Below are positions 54,005 to 63,007 of a DNA stretch of 64,000 nt, piece after piece. The notes under the pieces were generated by a model that saw only the letters and a program-made list of their open reading frames with translations, had not been told where the DNA came from and ran no database searches. The translations under genes and the position numbers were made by a program. Positions within the stretch are counted from its first letter, which is position 1; each line of letters begins with the position of its first letter. Source of the DNA: JAJRVM01 sp041752115 (GTDB taxonomy: Bacteria > Planctomycetota > Planctomycetia > Pirellulales > Pirellulaceae); NCBI GenBank assembly GCA_041752115.1, contig JBGSHS010000177.1:1-64000 (forward strand), written 5' to 3'.

Positions 54005-54937
54005 ATGTTGTTGAACAGTGTCATGAAGCATTCGGCGAAGCGTCATGTGATCCAGGCCGAGCGTTTAACTCGCTATTACGGTTCGCGAGTTGGGGTAAGC
54101 AACATTGACCTGGAGATCCCGCCGGGCCAGGTGTTCGGTTTTCTGGGCCCCAACGGAGCGGGCAAGACAACGACCATCCGCTTGCTACTCGGGTTCCTGC
54201 GTCCGAGCAGTGGTCGGGCGACGATAATGAGCCGAGACTGCTGGAACGAGCGGGCCAGGATCTGTCAACAGGTCGGGTACCTGCCGGGCGATGTACGACT
54301 TTATCCCTGGTTCACTGCGCGTCGGGCGCTGCGTATCAGTGGTTTGATTCGGCACCGGCGATTGTGGCAGTTCGGTCATGAACTGTGCGAGCGGTTTTCG
54401 CTCGAACCGACTCTTCCCGTTCGGAAGATGTCGCGTGGCATGCGGCAGAAACTGGGATTGATCCTGACGCTGGCTCACAAGCCGCAAGTGCTCATACTGG
54501 ACGAGCCGACTTCTGGATTGGATCCGCTGGTACAGGACGAGTTGCTACGGCTGTTGAAGTCGCTCGCTCACGAAGGCCACACAATATTCTTCTCCAGTCA
54601 TACGTTGCACGAAGTGGAGCAACTGTGCGATCAGATCGCGATTGTGAACAAGGGCCAGATCGTGGCGAACGAATCGCTGGCGTCGTTGCGCAAGCAGGCC
54701 AGCCGCAGCGTGACGATCGTGTTCTCCGCCGCGAGCATCGCTCAATCGATCGAGCCCCCCAGTGTCCTGCGTGTGGAAAGCCGACTGGGAGCGCAGTGGG
54801 ACTGTGAGCTGATCGGATCGCCGCAGCCACTGATTGCTTGGGCGGCGGCACAACCGTTGGCAGACCTGACGATCGGTCCTGCCAATCTGGAACTGGTCTT
54901 TCGCCGATTCTACCATTCGCCGGGGAAGGACCTCTGA
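54005..54937 (+). CDS. ABC transporter ATP-binding protein
   Basis: The start is ATG 54005 or ATG 54023 (MKHSAKRHV); GAGGAG at about 53997-54002 favours the first region. The nucleotide-binding domain is complete: Walker A GPNGAGKTTT near residue 49, a Q-loop in VGYLPGDVRL, the signature MSRGMRQKL near residue 145 (variant of LSGGQ), Walker B LILDEPTSGLD near residue 166, and the switch His in FFSSHTLHE. A C-terminal tail of about 90 residues resembles the CcmA/NatA-type exporter group (DUF4162-like). It overlaps the permease gene by one base (TGATG), so the two form an export system whose substrate is unknown. Confidence 0.92.
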   Translation: MLLNSVMKHSAKRHVIQAERLTRYYGSRVGVSNIDLEIPPGQVFGFLGPNGAGKTTTIRLLLGFLRPSSGRATIMSRDCWNERARICQQVGYLPGDVRLYPWFTARRALRISGLIRHRRLWQFGHELCERFSLEPTLPVRKMSRGMRQKLGLILTLAHKPQVLILDEPTSGLDPLVQDELLRLLKSLAHEGHTIFFSSHTLHEVEQLCDQIAIVNKGQIVANESLASLRKQASRSVTIVFSAASIAQSIEPPSVLRVESRLGAQWDCELIGSPQPLIAWAAAQPLADLTIGPANLELVFRRFYHSPGKDL

Positions 54938-55749
54938 TGCGTGGATTATTATTGAAAGCGATCTACGAAGTATGGCTGGTCACGCTGCTGTGCGGACTGG
55001 CCCTGCTGCTGATCAAGGCCCTGCTGACCTACATTCTGCCACAGGTGATGACGGGACTGAGCGAGATTTTCGAGCAGTTGCCATTTGTGAAATCGCTGAT
55101 CACGGCGTTGCTGGGATCTGAGACGGGCGAACAGATCACCGCCAGGACGATGCAGGCGTTCTTGTGGGTGCATCCCGTTGTGCTGGCGTTGATATGGGGT
55201 CATGAGATTACGATCTGCACGCGTATGCCGGCCGGCGAAATTGACCGTGGGACCATTGACATCCTGCTCGGTTGGCCCGTATCGCGACGCCAGATCTACT
55301 GGTCTGAGACGATCGTGTGGCTGGTGACGGGTGTGTGTGTCATCTCGCTAGGATTCATCGGGCACCGACTGACCGCACCGACGATGCCCGACGAGATGCG
55401 TCCGGAGCTGGATGGAGTTCTGTTGGTCATGGTTAACCTGTTTGCGATGTATCTGGCGGTGGGAGCGCTCAGTTTGCTGATTTCCGTAGTGAGCAATCGG
55501 CGCGGTCGCGCAGTGGCCGGATCCTTCGGGCTCGTTTTGGCCTCCTTCCTGCTCAACTTCGTCGCCCAGTACTGGTCCCCGGCGAAACCGTTTGCATTTC
55601 TGAGCGTCATGACCTATTACCAACCGGCCCAGATCCTGGAACAGGGGGACTTTCCCTGGCGAGACGTACTCATACTGCTCGGCGTCGCAAGCGTCGCGTG
55701 GCTGGTGGCGGGTGAGATCATGGCGCGGCGGAGCATTCGCACCGTCTAG
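54937..55749 (+). CDS. ABC-2 type transporter permease
   Basis: ATG 54937 shares a base with the stop of the ATPase gene. The 270-residue product has six likely membrane segments: about residues 12-35, 70-88, 120-140, 160-185, 195-215 and 240-260. A cytoplasmic loop GEIDRGTIDILLGWPVSRRQIYWSE near residue 105 matches the coupling region of ABC-2 permeases with GTxxxLLxxPVSR. It should form the membrane half of the exporter with the ATPase before it. Confidence 0.9.
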   Translation: MRGLLLKAIYEVWLVTLLCGLALLLIKALLTYILPQVMTGLSEIFEQLPFVKSLITALLGSETGEQITARTMQAFLWVHPVVLALIWGHEITICTRMPAGEIDRGTIDILLGWPVSRRQIYWSETIVWLVTGVCVISLGFIGHRLTAPTMPDEMRPELDGVLLVMVNLFAMYLAVGALSLLISVVSNRRGRAVAGSFGLVLASFLLNFVAQYWSPAKPFAFLSVMTYYQPAQILEQGDFPWRDVLILLGVASVAWLVAGEIMARRSIRTV

Positions 55750-55774
55750 AACGGTTCGACATAGCAACGCCAGG

Positions 55775-55842
55775 ATGAAATGACAAATGACGAAATACCC
55801 AATGACGAATGAAATGACAAATAATGAACAAGGAATGTCCCG
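55775..55842 (+). repeat. AATGACRAA-type short tandem repeat
   Basis: Degenerate heptamers of the form AATGACA/AATGACG are repeated about seven times after the permease gene and pass into AACAAGGAATGTCCC, the left part of the TTGGACATTCC family in inverted form. The tract is AT-rich against the surrounding sequence and lies between convergent genes. Confidence 0.65.
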
Positions 55843-55993
55843 TCACCAAGTGGAAGAAGCGTGTATCTCGGTCGCCCGCGATCGGTCGCTCAAGCTATGC
55901 TTCCTCTTCTCTCTGCGACTGCGTGTGTGGCATTCTGCGATCGTCTGGTGACTCTGTTGGCCACCGCGCGTGGCCGACATTATCTGCAGCACC

Positions 55994-57433
55994 TCAGAGC
56001 ACCGGTCCCAGGACGGCCAGCGCGTTGTTCCAGACCCGGCGAGGAATCGACCAGGCCTGCACCGCCTCGCGCGATATGAGTGTGGAGTTCTCGATGTAGT
56101 GCTGCTGGCGCTTGCGCATCGCCGCGGTCAGATCTCGATCGTAGAACAGAATGTTGTTCTCATAGTTGAGCTCAAAACTGCGCCGGTCCATGTTCGCGGA
56201 ACCGATCAGCGTGATCTCGTCGTCGAGCGTGAGCGACTTCGTGTGCAACAGACCACCTCGGTATTCGTAGATCGTCACACCCGCCTCCAGCAGCTCCGCA
56301 TAGTAGCTGCGACTCGCCCCAGCCACGATCCAGGAATCGTTTCTCTCCGGAAAAATAATCGTCGTTTTCACGCCCCGAAAAGCTGCCGAACGGATCGCAT
56401 TCTGCATCGCATCGTCAGGCACGTAGTAGGGTGTGGAGATGACCAGCTCGCGCTGCGCGCAGTAACAGAGCAATTCGAACGTCTCGGGCATCGCCGAATA
56501 GCGTTGGGTCGGCCCGGTGCCAATCACCTGCGCTGTGAAACCACTTTGAGGTGCCGCCATCGGCTGACGCAGCAGATCGCCAAGATCCTCGTCGGTATAG
56601 GTCATCCAGTCGCTGGCGAACAGTTGCAGGTTCTGGCGAGCCACCGGACCCTCAAAACGCATCACGGCATCAACCCAGGGCGCGTACCGGGCCTTCACCA
56701 GAAACTCGGGATCCGCACAGTTCTGGCTGCCGCAATAGGTGACTTGTCCGTCAATTACCAGAATCTTTCGGTGATTGCGCAGATCAATGCGGCTCACCAT
56801 GGAGCGCAGCAGAGGATTACCGATTGGCAGGGCAACTCCCAAATGGACCCCTGCGTTCCGCATTGCCTGCCAATGTTGCGAACGAATCATGCCGCGCGAT
56901 CCGAGGCCGTCGACCATCGCGCGGCAAACGACGCCACGACCTGCCGCACGCTTGAGCGCGTCAACCATTTTGCGGCCGTTGTGATCGGTCAACCAGATGT
57001 AGAAGAGCAAATGAACGTGCTCGGTTGCCGCGTCGATATCGGCCACCATGGCCTCGATTGCGGCGTTGGAGTCGGGCATCAGTCGAGCGGAGTTGCCTCC
57101 GACCGGCGGAAAACCGCTGATCGATTCTCCCAAGTGAAAGAGCGACTGGTACTTTTCGGGTAGCGCAGGAGCCAGATTCGCTTGATCTGTCGATACCGCA
57201 ACGGCAACAGACGGCAGACTCGCCAGGACCTTCCGCAGACGAGCCACACGCCGACGGCCAATATTCACTTCACCCAACAGCAAGTAACCGAGAATACCGA
57301 CGACAGGCACGGTTCCGATGACGGCAACCCAGGCAATCCGGGAGGCCGGATCGCGATGTGACCTGAGCATGACGCGCAAAATTAACGTGACTTCGACGAG
57401 CACGTGAATGGCAACTGCAATCATCGATCCCAT
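55994..57433 (-). CDS. cls: Cardiolipin synthase (phospholipase D family)
   Basis: ATG 57433 has GAAGGGA eight bases upstream. The 479-residue protein begins with two membrane segments (about residues 5-25 and 33-55) holding the PLDNc motif. Two HxKxxxxD catalytic motifs follow: NHRKILVIDG near residue 220 and HTKSLTLDDE near residue 400, each followed by G-S-x-N (GSQN, GSANMD). This is the layout of ClsA-type enzymes, which join two phosphatidylglycerols to cardiolipin at the inner membrane. The gene stands alone and is convergent with the exporter pair. Confidence 0.93.
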   Translation of the reverse strand: MGSMIAVAIHVLVEVTLILRVMLRSHRDPASRIAWVAVIGTVPVVGILGYLLLGEVNIGRRRVARLRKVLASLPSVAVAVSTDQANLAPALPEKYQSLFHLGESISGFPPVGGNSARLMPDSNAAIEAMVADIDAATEHVHLLFYIWLTDHNGRKMVDALKRAAGRGVVCRAMVDGLGSRGMIRSQHWQAMRNAGVHLGVALPIGNPLLRSMVSRIDLRNHRKILVIDGQVTYCGSQNCADPEFLVKARYAPWVDAVMRFEGPVARQNLQLFASDWMTYTDEDLGDLLRQPMAAPQSGFTAQVIGTGPTQRYSAMPETFELLCYCAQRELVISTPYYVPDDAMQNAIRSAAFRGVKTTIIFPERNDSWIVAGASRSYYAELLEAGVTIYEYRGGLLHTKSLTLDDEITLIGSANMDRRSFELNYENNILFYDRDLTAAMRKRQQHYIENSTLISREAVQAWSIPRRVWNNALAVLGPVL

Positions 57434-57602
57434 GAATCCACTTCCCTTCCGACAGCCACACCCCAACATTCGCCGCGGGGTCAGTGCCGACCACCGGCGA
57501 GACGTTGCACCCGATCTCCCCAAACTGGTAGAATAACCGAGTCCGCCCGATTGGACCACGCGTCAAACCCGAGGCCTGTCGCCTGGATCCGGAGATGCGC
57601 AG

Positions 57603-58262
57603 GTGTATAGCACTTGGGAACTCTACGGTTTTCCGCTGATGCAGATGCGGATCAGCTATCGAAAGCATCGACACACTCTGAATCGAACCGAACTGCAACA
57701 TCTGAGGGCGCTTGGGGAGCTTGTGCAGACGGGAACGTGCAGCGACCTCCGCTCGGTCACCTGGCTGCTGCCCTGGCGTGGGGAGTTCCGCAGCCTGCTG
57801 CAGGAGACGAGCCCGGTCGTGCTCGCGTATCTGCTCCAGCATTCCTCTGCACCACCAATGCAACGATTGGCCATCTGGTTGCTGGGCTGCAGCTGCGGAA
57901 CACTGGGAGCATCCGTGATCGCCAATGCCGCCAGGTCCGGCGACGTGCTGATCCGCCGTGAAGCAGCGCGCGCACTGCAGCGCAAGCAGGGATGGGTGCA
58001 ATTGCAGTCGCAACTGGCGAATGACCCCGATCCGCGGGTGCGGCTACTGGCTCTGCAGAGACCTCCCCGACAGTACTCACATCGACTCCGAACCTACCTG
58101 GATCAGGTTCAAGTCCAGAAAGTCAGCGGACTCAGGGCAGCGCTGCATGTGGCGTTCCAGCCGTTCACGCATTCCGGCCGACCTCCCAAGTCAGCCGAGT
58201 ACATTCGCACCATCCTGCAACACATTCGCGCACTGGTCCACGGCGTGAGGCCTAAGGCGTGA
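57603..58262 (+). CDS. HEAT-like repeat protein of unknown function
   Basis: GTG 57603 has GGAG eight bases upstream; ATG 57639 is an alternative start. The 219-residue product is alpha-helical and basic. Around residues 100-155 it has HEAT/PBS-lyase-like units: LIRREAARALQRKQGW, then LANDPDPRVRLLALQR. No signal peptide or membrane anchor is seen. Proteins of this type scaffold other proteins; its partner is unknown. It lies between the divergent cardiolipin synthase gene and the BlaI operator. Confidence 0.65.
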   Translation: MYSTWELYGFPLMQMRISYRKHRHTLNRTELQHLRALGELVQTGTCSDLRSVTWLLPWRGEFRSLLQETSPVVLAYLLQHSSAPPMQRLAIWLLGCSCGTLGASVIANAARSGDVLIRREAARALQRKQGWVQLQSQLANDPDPRVRLLALQRPPRQYSHRLRTYLDQVQVQKVSGLRAALHVAFQPFTHSGRPPKSAEYIRTILQHIRALVHGVRPKA

Positions 58263-58368
58263 GGCTGGAGACCTGAACAGGGCAAGAGACGCGCAAACAG
58301 GCATTCGCTGGCTGACTTCCTCTTGTCAAATTCTCACATGTCACGCCTCACGCCTCCAGAAACTGCCC

Positions 58369-58397
58369 TTGACCTCACATACAACTGTACGCATACT
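58369..58397 (+). promoter_or_regulatory. Promoter of the blaI-M56 unit
   Basis: TTGACC (58369-58374) and CATACT (58392-58397) are separated by 17 bases, an almost consensus sigma-70-type layout. The first operator lies between the two boxes, so a bound repressor would block RNA polymerase. Confidence 0.75.
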
Positions 58398-58412
58398 TCG
58401 CGTACATCTGTA
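58380..58412. promoter_or_regulatory. Two BlaI/MecI-type operators
   Basis: TACAACTGTA (58380-58389) and TACATCTGTA (58403-58412) both fit the TACA-NN-TGTA pattern of BlaI/MecI operators. Their centres are 23 bp apart, about two helical turns. The first overlaps the promoter spacer and the second covers the expected transcription start. Confidence 0.8.
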
Positions 58413-58450
58413 TGTCACGGCGGAGGCACATCACGCACGAGGGGCGCAAG

Positions 58451-58849
58451 GTGTCGAAGAGCAATATCTCCAAGAGCGAGATGGAGGCGGTGCGGGTTCT
58501 GTGGAGCCTGGGGAGCGCCACGGTCCGAGAGGTTCACGAAACGCTCGCAGCGGAAAGGCCGACCGAATTTGGCACGATCGAATTCGGCACCGTACAAACG
58601 TACCTTCGTCGACTGGAGGCCAAGGGGTACGTCACCTCGCGGCTGGACGGTCGAGTGCGAGTCTACCGTGCGCGCGCCAAGCCAGATCGGGTGATCCGTG
58701 AGACGATCGATGAGATCGTGGGACGCTTGTTCGGTGGTGAGACCATGCCGTTGGTGCGGTATCTGATCAAGCAGAAAGATATGACGCCCGACGACATCGA
58801 AGAACTGCGGCAGCTGGTCGACCAGATGAAGGAGGACGACCATGAATAG
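58451..58849 (+). CDS. blaI: BlaI/MecI/CopY-family transcriptional repressor
   Basis: GTG 58451 is preferred over ATG 58412: it has GAGGGG six bases upstream, gives the normal family length (132 residues) and avoids a start codon inside an operator. The winged helix is clear: ISKSEMEAVRVLWSLGSATVREVHETL, then FGTVQTYLRRLEAKGYVTSRLDGR. The C-terminal dimerisation half ends LVDQMKEDD. In the best-known systems the partner M56 protease, on sensing a signal, causes cleavage of the repressor. The next gene encodes such a protease and overlaps this one by eight bases. Confidence 0.93.
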   Translation: MSKSNISKSEMEAVRVLWSLGSATVREVHETLAAERPTEFGTIEFGTVQTYLRRLEAKGYVTSRLDGRVRVYRARAKPDRVIRETIDEIVGRLFGGETMPLVRYLIKQKDMTPDDIEELRQLVDQMKEDDHE

Positions 58850-61187
58850 TCTCACTTCGCTGCTCGGGGGAATCCTCATCACACAGATCGTACAGGTGTC
58901 GCTGGTGATTCTCTTGGTCGGGCTGGTGACCCGACTCTGCTTGCGCAGCAAGCCTTTTCTGGCGCTGGCTCTGTGGACCATTGTCCTCATTAAATGCGTG
59001 ACTCCTCCCGTTCTCTACAGCTCCAGCGGCATGTTCTGCTGGATTGATGTGCACACGCTTCACCATTTCGGAGCTGACCGTGCCCTGGATACGCGGATCA
59101 TTTCGTCGACTGATTTGGGCGATGTGCAAGGTACAGCTCCCGATTGGCGGGCAGAGCGGTACGGTGACTCGCAAGCCGCAACCGCGGGCGAAGTGAAAGC
59201 GACTGACACGACCTCATGGCTCTGTGCAGCGATCTTCATCTGGGCGACTGGCTTGCTCGTGTCGCTGCTGATTTACACTATTCAGGCAATTCGCTTTCTG
59301 CGACGCCTGAGGTCCGAAGGCATTGCCCCGAACGCTTCCGTTGAGCGTCTGGTCCGGCGGTTATCACGTTACGTCAGGCTGCGTCACTCTCCGCGTGTGG
59401 TGATATCGCCGAGCAACCTCGGTCCGGCGGTATTCGGCCTCGTGCGTCCCACGATCATTCTGCCGCAGGCACTAGTGCACGATCGTCGTGCATGCCGTCT
59501 GATGCCCATTGCGTTGCATGAGTTGATGCATGTGCGGCGTGGCGATCTGTGGCTGGCTCTGCACTCAATGCTGGTGCGGAGTGTCTGGTGGTTTCATCCA
59601 CTGGTCTGGTGGGCGGTGAGGCGAGCGGAATGGGAATCGGAGCGTTGTTGTGACGAGTCGGTTGTTGCACGGATGCGAAGCGGCCCTGCTCGTTACGCTC
59701 ACAGCTTGATTGACGCCCTGGCACAAGCGCCACGTCTACAGACAGTTTCCTTTGCTGCGGGTATGCGACCGATAGATATTACTGCTGATCGATTGGAGAG
59801 CATCATGAAGATGAGACACGGAAGTCACAAACGGAGCTCGTTGTGCGGTTGGATCTTTGCAATCTTGGCTGCTGCGATCATCCTGCCGGGAGCAGCTGGG
59901 GGTCATGATCCGCGATCAGACGCTGAACACGTCGTCCACCAGGCAGTTCCGCCTGATACAGAATTTGCAGTTGCATCCCCACTTCCCCCTGCGCCGCCAG
60001 CGAGCGCAGAGGCCACCACGAAGACCGATGCGGTTACGACGATCAGGGTCTACGCTGTCGCCGACCTGCTCAAGCGATTGAGACAGGACGAGGCATTTCC
60101 GGAAGATGCCTCGGATGAGCAGGTTCGGTTGGCATTCACGACCCTGCTTCAAATCCTTTCACCTGGCACTGCTGCCGCAGATCGGCACCCGAGCACTGCT
60201 CCGGTGCAGCCCAGCCATGACGGGAAGGTGGACATGCGATGGCTCGGTGATCAACTGGTCGTGTCGGCCTCCGAGGAGGGGCACCAGGCACTGGCAAAGG
60301 AACTAGAGGTGCGACGTCGACACAGCTTTCGGCAAATCAGCGTGGAAGTGCGGATCATGCAGGGAGATCCAGCCCTGTGCACGGCTGTGGATAGCGAAAC
60401 CGACAGCGACAGCGGCCAGGGTCAGTCCGATTGGCGCAACCAGTGGATACTGGTTCCACAGGAGTATGCCAATCTCGAATCACAACTCAATGGCGGCTCG
60501 AGCGGAGCTGTTCTGGCTGTGGGCGCGTCCTCCGCGCCTGGAGTCAACGTAGCCGTACAAGAGTTCGAGGAAACGGCGCCTCCGCAAGCGGCTACTTCGA
60601 CCGGGACGAGCGATCCGATCGTCTATCAGTTTCTTTCGGATCTGCAGATGAAGGGTTTTCTGAATGGACTTGAGAGTGATGCGAGGGCCAATATCCTCCT
60701 GGCGCCCAAGGTGACGGTGTTCGACGGCCAGACAGTACTGATCAGCGACACGAGCCAGCGCCCCTTTGTTACGGACGTGCAGAAAGTCGTGGGTGACAAC
60801 GGCACAGCGTATCAGCCGGTGATCACCGTGTTATGGGAGGGGACAAAGATCCAACTGACGCCAACGATCAGGCCTGGCGGCCATGGGATGAAATGCCGGA
60901 TCATGTTCGCGGCAATCAAGGACTGTAGGGAATTTCGTCCACCTCGCTTTCCAGACGCCACCGACGTGGTAATCCAGCATCCCGTGGCCACGACCAGTTG
61001 CTTTGAGTGCTCCATGGAAATCCCCGCCGGCCAGACCCTGTTAATCGGCGGACTCTTCCCTTCCACGAGAACGTATGACGTTCAACCAGACATGATTGGG
61101 CGGCTGCTCGGTCAACGGCCCAAGAAGATCGCGCGGGATGAAGTGGGTTATATCGCCATCACGCCACGCACACTCGACCCGCAGTGA
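58842..61187 (+). CDS. M56 (BlaR1-like) metallopeptidase fused to a secretin-like domain
   Basis: The first 340 residues are an M56 peptidase: three membrane segments (about 8-30, 38-58, 124-150), the zinc motif HELMH near residue 227, and WFHPLVWWAVRRAEWESERCCDE. A fourth segment (LCGWIFAILAAAIILPG, about 335-355) follows. In place of the penicillin-binding sensor of BlaR1 there is an STN-like region (TTIRVYAVADLLKRLRQ, near residue 397, then DQLVVSASEEGH). After it comes a secretin-like domain: LLAPKVTVFDGQTVLISDT near residue 620, VLWEGTKIQLTPTI near residue 665 and GQTLLIGGLFPS near residue 730. The sensed signal is unknown; a pore-type or polymer-binding C-terminus is inferred from similarity only. 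Confidence 0.83.
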   Translation: MNSLTSLLGGILITQIVQVSLVILLVGLVTRLCLRSKPFLALALWTIVLIKCVTPPVLYSSSGMFCWIDVHTLHHFGADRALDTRIISSTDLGDVQGTAPDWRAERYGDSQAATAGEVKATDTTSWLCAAIFIWATGLLVSLLIYTIQAIRFLRRLRSEGIAPNASVERLVRRLSRYVRLRHSPRVVISPSNLGPAVFGLVRPTIILPQALVHDRRACRLMPIALHELMHVRRGDLWLALHSMLVRSVWWFHPLVWWAVRRAEWESERCCDESVVARMRSGPARYAHSLIDALAQAPRLQTVSFAAGMRPIDITADRLESIMKMRHGSHKRSSLCGWIFAILAAAIILPGAAGGHDPRSDAEHVVHQAVPPDTEFAVASPLPPAPPASAEATTKTDAVTTIRVYAVADLLKRLRQDEAFPEDASDEQVRLAFTTLLQILSPGTAAADRHPSTAPVQPSHDGKVDMRWLGDQLVVSASEEGHQALAKELEVRRRHSFRQISVEVRIMQGDPALCTAVDSETDSDSGQGQSDWRNQWILVPQEYANLESQLNGGSSGAVLAVGASSAPGVNVAVQEFEETAPPQAATSTGTSDPIVYQFLSDLQMKGFLNGLESDARANILLAPKVTVFDGQTVLISDTSQRPFVTDVQKVVGDNGTAYQPVITVLWEGTKIQLTPTIRPGGHGMKCRIMFAAIKDCREFRPPRFPDATDVVIQHPVATTSCFECSMEIPAGQTLLIGGLFPSTRTYDVQPDMIGRLLGQRPKKIARDEVGYIAITPRTLDPQ

Positions 61188-61494
61188 CTGTGTCGCGTGA
61201 CATTCGGCTTCCGATCAGTATCGGCGGGATGAGTTCTGTGGCCTCAGGTCCGGGAAAATGAAAGGCCGGGACAAATGGCCCGAGTGATAGTTGAGGAATC
61301 TGCTGCATCAGAGAGCCGAATGTGTGAGCGCGGCTCACGTCTTTACCGCGAAGCGGTTGGATTCAACAGCTCAGGGTCGCTGCGCCGCGCAGCGCACCCT
61401 GGGTGAACGTTGCCCCGTGCATCCGATACGCCGAAGGCGTTTCACAAGTACTCCTGGCCTTTCATGTCTCCACCTCAGATCCAATCCTCACACC
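61188..61494. repeat. Intergenic region with a dispersed-type hairpin
   Basis: CAGGGT-C-GCTGCG at 61372-61384 pairs with CGCAGC-G-ACCCTG at 61388-61401 (one bulged base), a 12-13 bp stem with a three-base loop. It lies in a stretch with AAGCGGTTGGATTCAACAGC before it and GCCGAAGGCGTTTCAC after it, which look like planctomycete intergenic repeats. It sits between convergent genes and may end both transcripts. Confidence 0.6.
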
Positions 61495-62976
61495 TCAATT
61501 CGCTGCGTCGATGAACTGAAAGCCGAACAGGTTGGCGTCGTGCAGTTCGATCCGCAGGCGTACCGGTTGTCCCGACCAGAGCTCCACGTCGCAACCATCG
61601 GCCCAGCAAACAGTGCTCGCCGTGTCGTCGCCGGTAATCGTCTGGCACTGCTCGATGCTGCGGCCTGGAAGTGACATCCCCTGAGCGTCCAGCAGAGCGA
61701 TGCGAATCCGGCCGCCTGTCGCCACAGACACATTCACGGTCAGGCGGTTTCCGGCAAACTGCACAAGTGGAGTCTGCACGGTCCCACCTGACGCACCGGC
61801 CGTTACGGAAACGAGACGATCTCTTGGCGCTACCGCTCGGGTGATGACCCGCTGATTCTTCGGATCCTCGAGGTTCGGCAGGTCCACCTGTTCGTGTTTA
61901 AGCGGCGAAGCGCTGAAATAGAACGAAAACCCTTCGGCTGTCGGCACGCACGCTCCATTGGCCATATATAACGATCCACTGTCGAAATCGCCATCCGCGC
62001 CCAGTGAAATAAAGGGAGTCTCGCGGTCGGGCCAGGTCCAGGTCACACCATCTCGGCTCACAGCTAATCGGATATCGAGCGTATCCTCTGAGTGGCAGAA
62101 CCGGCTGGGAAACATCAGGTACCATTCTGGCATACCAGGATACTGCTGGCAGGCGGGATTGTACAAATCACATCCCTCAGCCTCATCTTCGTCGACTTGC
62201 AGCACTACAGATTCGGTCAAGCGAGGAAATGCTTCAAAGCGACTGCTGATCGAATGCCCGATCGCCCGCCCGCCACGACCACCTGCGCGGCCAAAGAGGG
62301 CAAATTGCTGCTGAGCTTCATCCCAGAACCCGGAATACTGACTGTCGGCAAAGTCACCACAGATCGGCTCAGGGAGTCGCGTCCAATGCAGTCCATCAGG
62401 AGAAGTCATCCCAGCGACGTAATACGGATTCGATCCGATCCCCTGGAACCGTCCTTGTGAGACACATTTGTAGCGGGCATCCGGAGCCGCATGTGGATCC
62501 AAGAACACGCAACTGCCATGCACGCGTGACCGGTGCTGATCGGTGCCAATCTCGCGAAAGATGATGTTGTTGTCGGCATTCCCCTGATAGGCAAACAAAC
62601 CCAAGGACGGTTTGACCCAGTGGACACCGTCCTCCGACTCTGCGTAGCAGAACGATGTGTCATCGGCTGTTGGCCAGCCGTCGATGTCGTAGCATTCGTA
62701 CCACATCCGGTACTTCTCGCCGTCGCGGAGCACGCTGAACCAGTTGAGTGTAGCGCTTTCCCACACTCGATCGGACTCGATCAGCCGTTCGCCGGTCTTG
62801 CGCGGAGGATGCAGTTTCAGTCGTGTGTTTTGTGATGTCTCAACATACGTGTGGTCGAGAAAGAGAACCCGGTTTGAGCCGATGCTCCGGACGGGCTGCG
62901 TCACCCCTGGATCTGCCACGGAAACGCTGGCCATCACGGACCACACCAGTAGGATCAAAGCAATGAAACGCGTCAT
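61495..62976 (-). CDS. Secreted five-bladed propeller glycosidase-like protein
   Basis: ATG 62976 has GAGGGAA eleven bases upstream; a GTG three codons earlier is possible. A signal peptide (FIALILLVWSVMASVSVA-DPG) precedes a beta-propeller of the GH32/43/68 type seen in planctomycetes: VLFLDHTYVE near residue 40, WESATLNWFSVLRDGEKYRMWYECYD near residue 75 (positions about 72-97), ESEDGVHWVKP, FWDEAQQQFALFGR near residue 215, and LAVSRDGVTWTWPDR near residue 305. The C-terminal 110 residues are a beta-sandwich. The catalytic acids cannot be assigned with certainty. It lies next to a GHL10-type gene on the same strand. Confidence 0.75.
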   Translation of the reverse strand: MTRFIALILLVWSVMASVSVADPGVTQPVRSIGSNRVLFLDHTYVETSQNTRLKLHPPRKTGERLIESDRVWESATLNWFSVLRDGEKYRMWYECYDIDGWPTADDTSFCYAESEDGVHWVKPSLGLFAYQGNADNNIIFREIGTDQHRSRVHGSCVFLDPHAAPDARYKCVSQGRFQGIGSNPYYVAGMTSPDGLHWTRLPEPICGDFADSQYSGFWDEAQQQFALFGRAGGRGGRAIGHSISSRFEAFPRLTESVVLQVDEDEAEGCDLYNPACQQYPGMPEWYLMFPSRFCHSEDTLDIRLAVSRDGVTWTWPDRETPFISLGADGDFDSGSLYMANGACVPTAEGFSFYFSASPLKHEQVDLPNLEDPKNQRVITRAVAPRDRLVSVTAGASGGTVQTPLVQFAGNRLTVNVSVATGGRIRIALLDAQGMSLPGRSIEQCQTITGDDTASTVCWADGCDVELWSGQPVRLRIELHDANLFGFQFIDAAN

Positions 62977-63007
62977 GGCTGGCACTTCCCTCGAGCGTTC
63001 TCACGAT

